From contig CALCFH010000043.1 of assembly GCA_937900215.1 (NCBI GenBank), positions 1 through 6,140 of the forward strand: a DNA stretch of 6,140 nucleotides, read 5' to 3'. Under the pieces are notes generated by a model. That model saw nothing but the letters and a program-made list of their open reading frames with translations. It did not search any database and was not told the origin of the DNA. The translations under genes were made by a program, and so were the position numbers. This stretch comes from an uncultured Cryomorphaceae bacterium. GTDB taxonomy: Bacteria > Bacteroidota > Bacteroidia > Flavobacteriales > Schleiferiaceae. Every line of letters starts with the position of its first letter. Positions within the stretch are counted from its first letter, which is position 1. Below are positions 6,016-6,140 of the stretch, piece by piece.

Positions 6016-6140
6016 CTACAAATACTCCTGAAACTGGTCTATATAGGCGTCTAAATTTCGAACAACTTTTGGATTCAGTACCATTGTACGCGTAACCTTC
6101 TCACCATTCCAAATCATAAGAGCTGGATTGTCAATTTTAC
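6016..6140 (-). CDS. Unrecognised protein, C-terminal 40 codons only
   Basis: The minus strand is open from the window edge to TAG at 6018-6016. The visible product begins KIDNPALMIWNGEKV and ends DAYIDQFQEYL. The mix of hydrophobic and charged residues and the regular strand-like (ALMIWNGEKVTRTMVL) then helix-like (VVRNLDAYIDQFQEYL) layout look like a real protein end. A thioredoxin-like fold would fit such an ending, but no diagnostic motif is in view and I do not claim it. The gene converges on the era-der-patatin cluster. The start and most of the gene lie outside the window. Confidence 0.65.
   Translation of the reverse strand, partial: KIDNPALMIWNGEKVTRTMVLNPKVVRNLDAYIDQFQEYL

Overview
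The window reads as chromosomal DNA of a member of the Bacteroidota, probably flavobacteria-like. Three things support this. Promoter-like TAnnTTTG boxes, the -7 element of the Bacteroidetes primary sigma factor, precede several genes. Shine-Dalgarno sequences are mostly absent. The gene content fits as well: a UpxY-type NusG paralogue, a Wza-like lipoprotein and adjacent era-der. The genus cannot be named from this sequence.

Left part (1-2393): the edge of a surface polysaccharide (capsule/exopolysaccharide) locus. A Wza-like outer-membrane export lipoprotein runs leftwards off the window. It is divergent from a DegT/DnrJ/EryC1/StrS-family sugar aminotransferase. The 246-bp divergent region between them holds one -7-like box for each direction and a 7-bp dyad. 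The aminotransferase converges, across only 15 bp, on a NusG-like antiterminator gene of the UpxY type. Both the aminotransferase and the antiterminator appear to start at TTG, because no in-frame ATG exists between the upstream stop and the conserved domain.

Middle (2394-2862): the 5' region of the NusG-like gene, with two short tandem ORFs of doubtful reality. Next comes a complete single-gene initiator tRNA-fMet(CAT) unit on the minus strand, with a consensus TTG-N19-TAnnTTTG promoter and a strong intrinsic terminator.

Right part (2863-5844): a rightward cluster of three genes: era (GTPase, 16S rRNA/30S maturation), der (double-GTPase, 50S maturation) and a small RssA-like patatin-family hydrolase. 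Gaps of 15 and 6 bp suggest one operon. The fMet tRNA plus era and der make this stretch a translation/ribosome-assembly neighbourhood that borders the polysaccharide locus. The last ~300 bp hold an intergenic stretch and the C-terminal 40 codons of an unrecognised minus-strand gene cut by the window edge.

No insertion sequence, CRISPR array, phage gene or broken gene was found. The core genes look complete and ordinary. The points most worth a second look are the paired TTG starts, the orientation of the antiterminator gene towards the aminotransferase and the export gene, and the A9 tract inside the aminotransferase.
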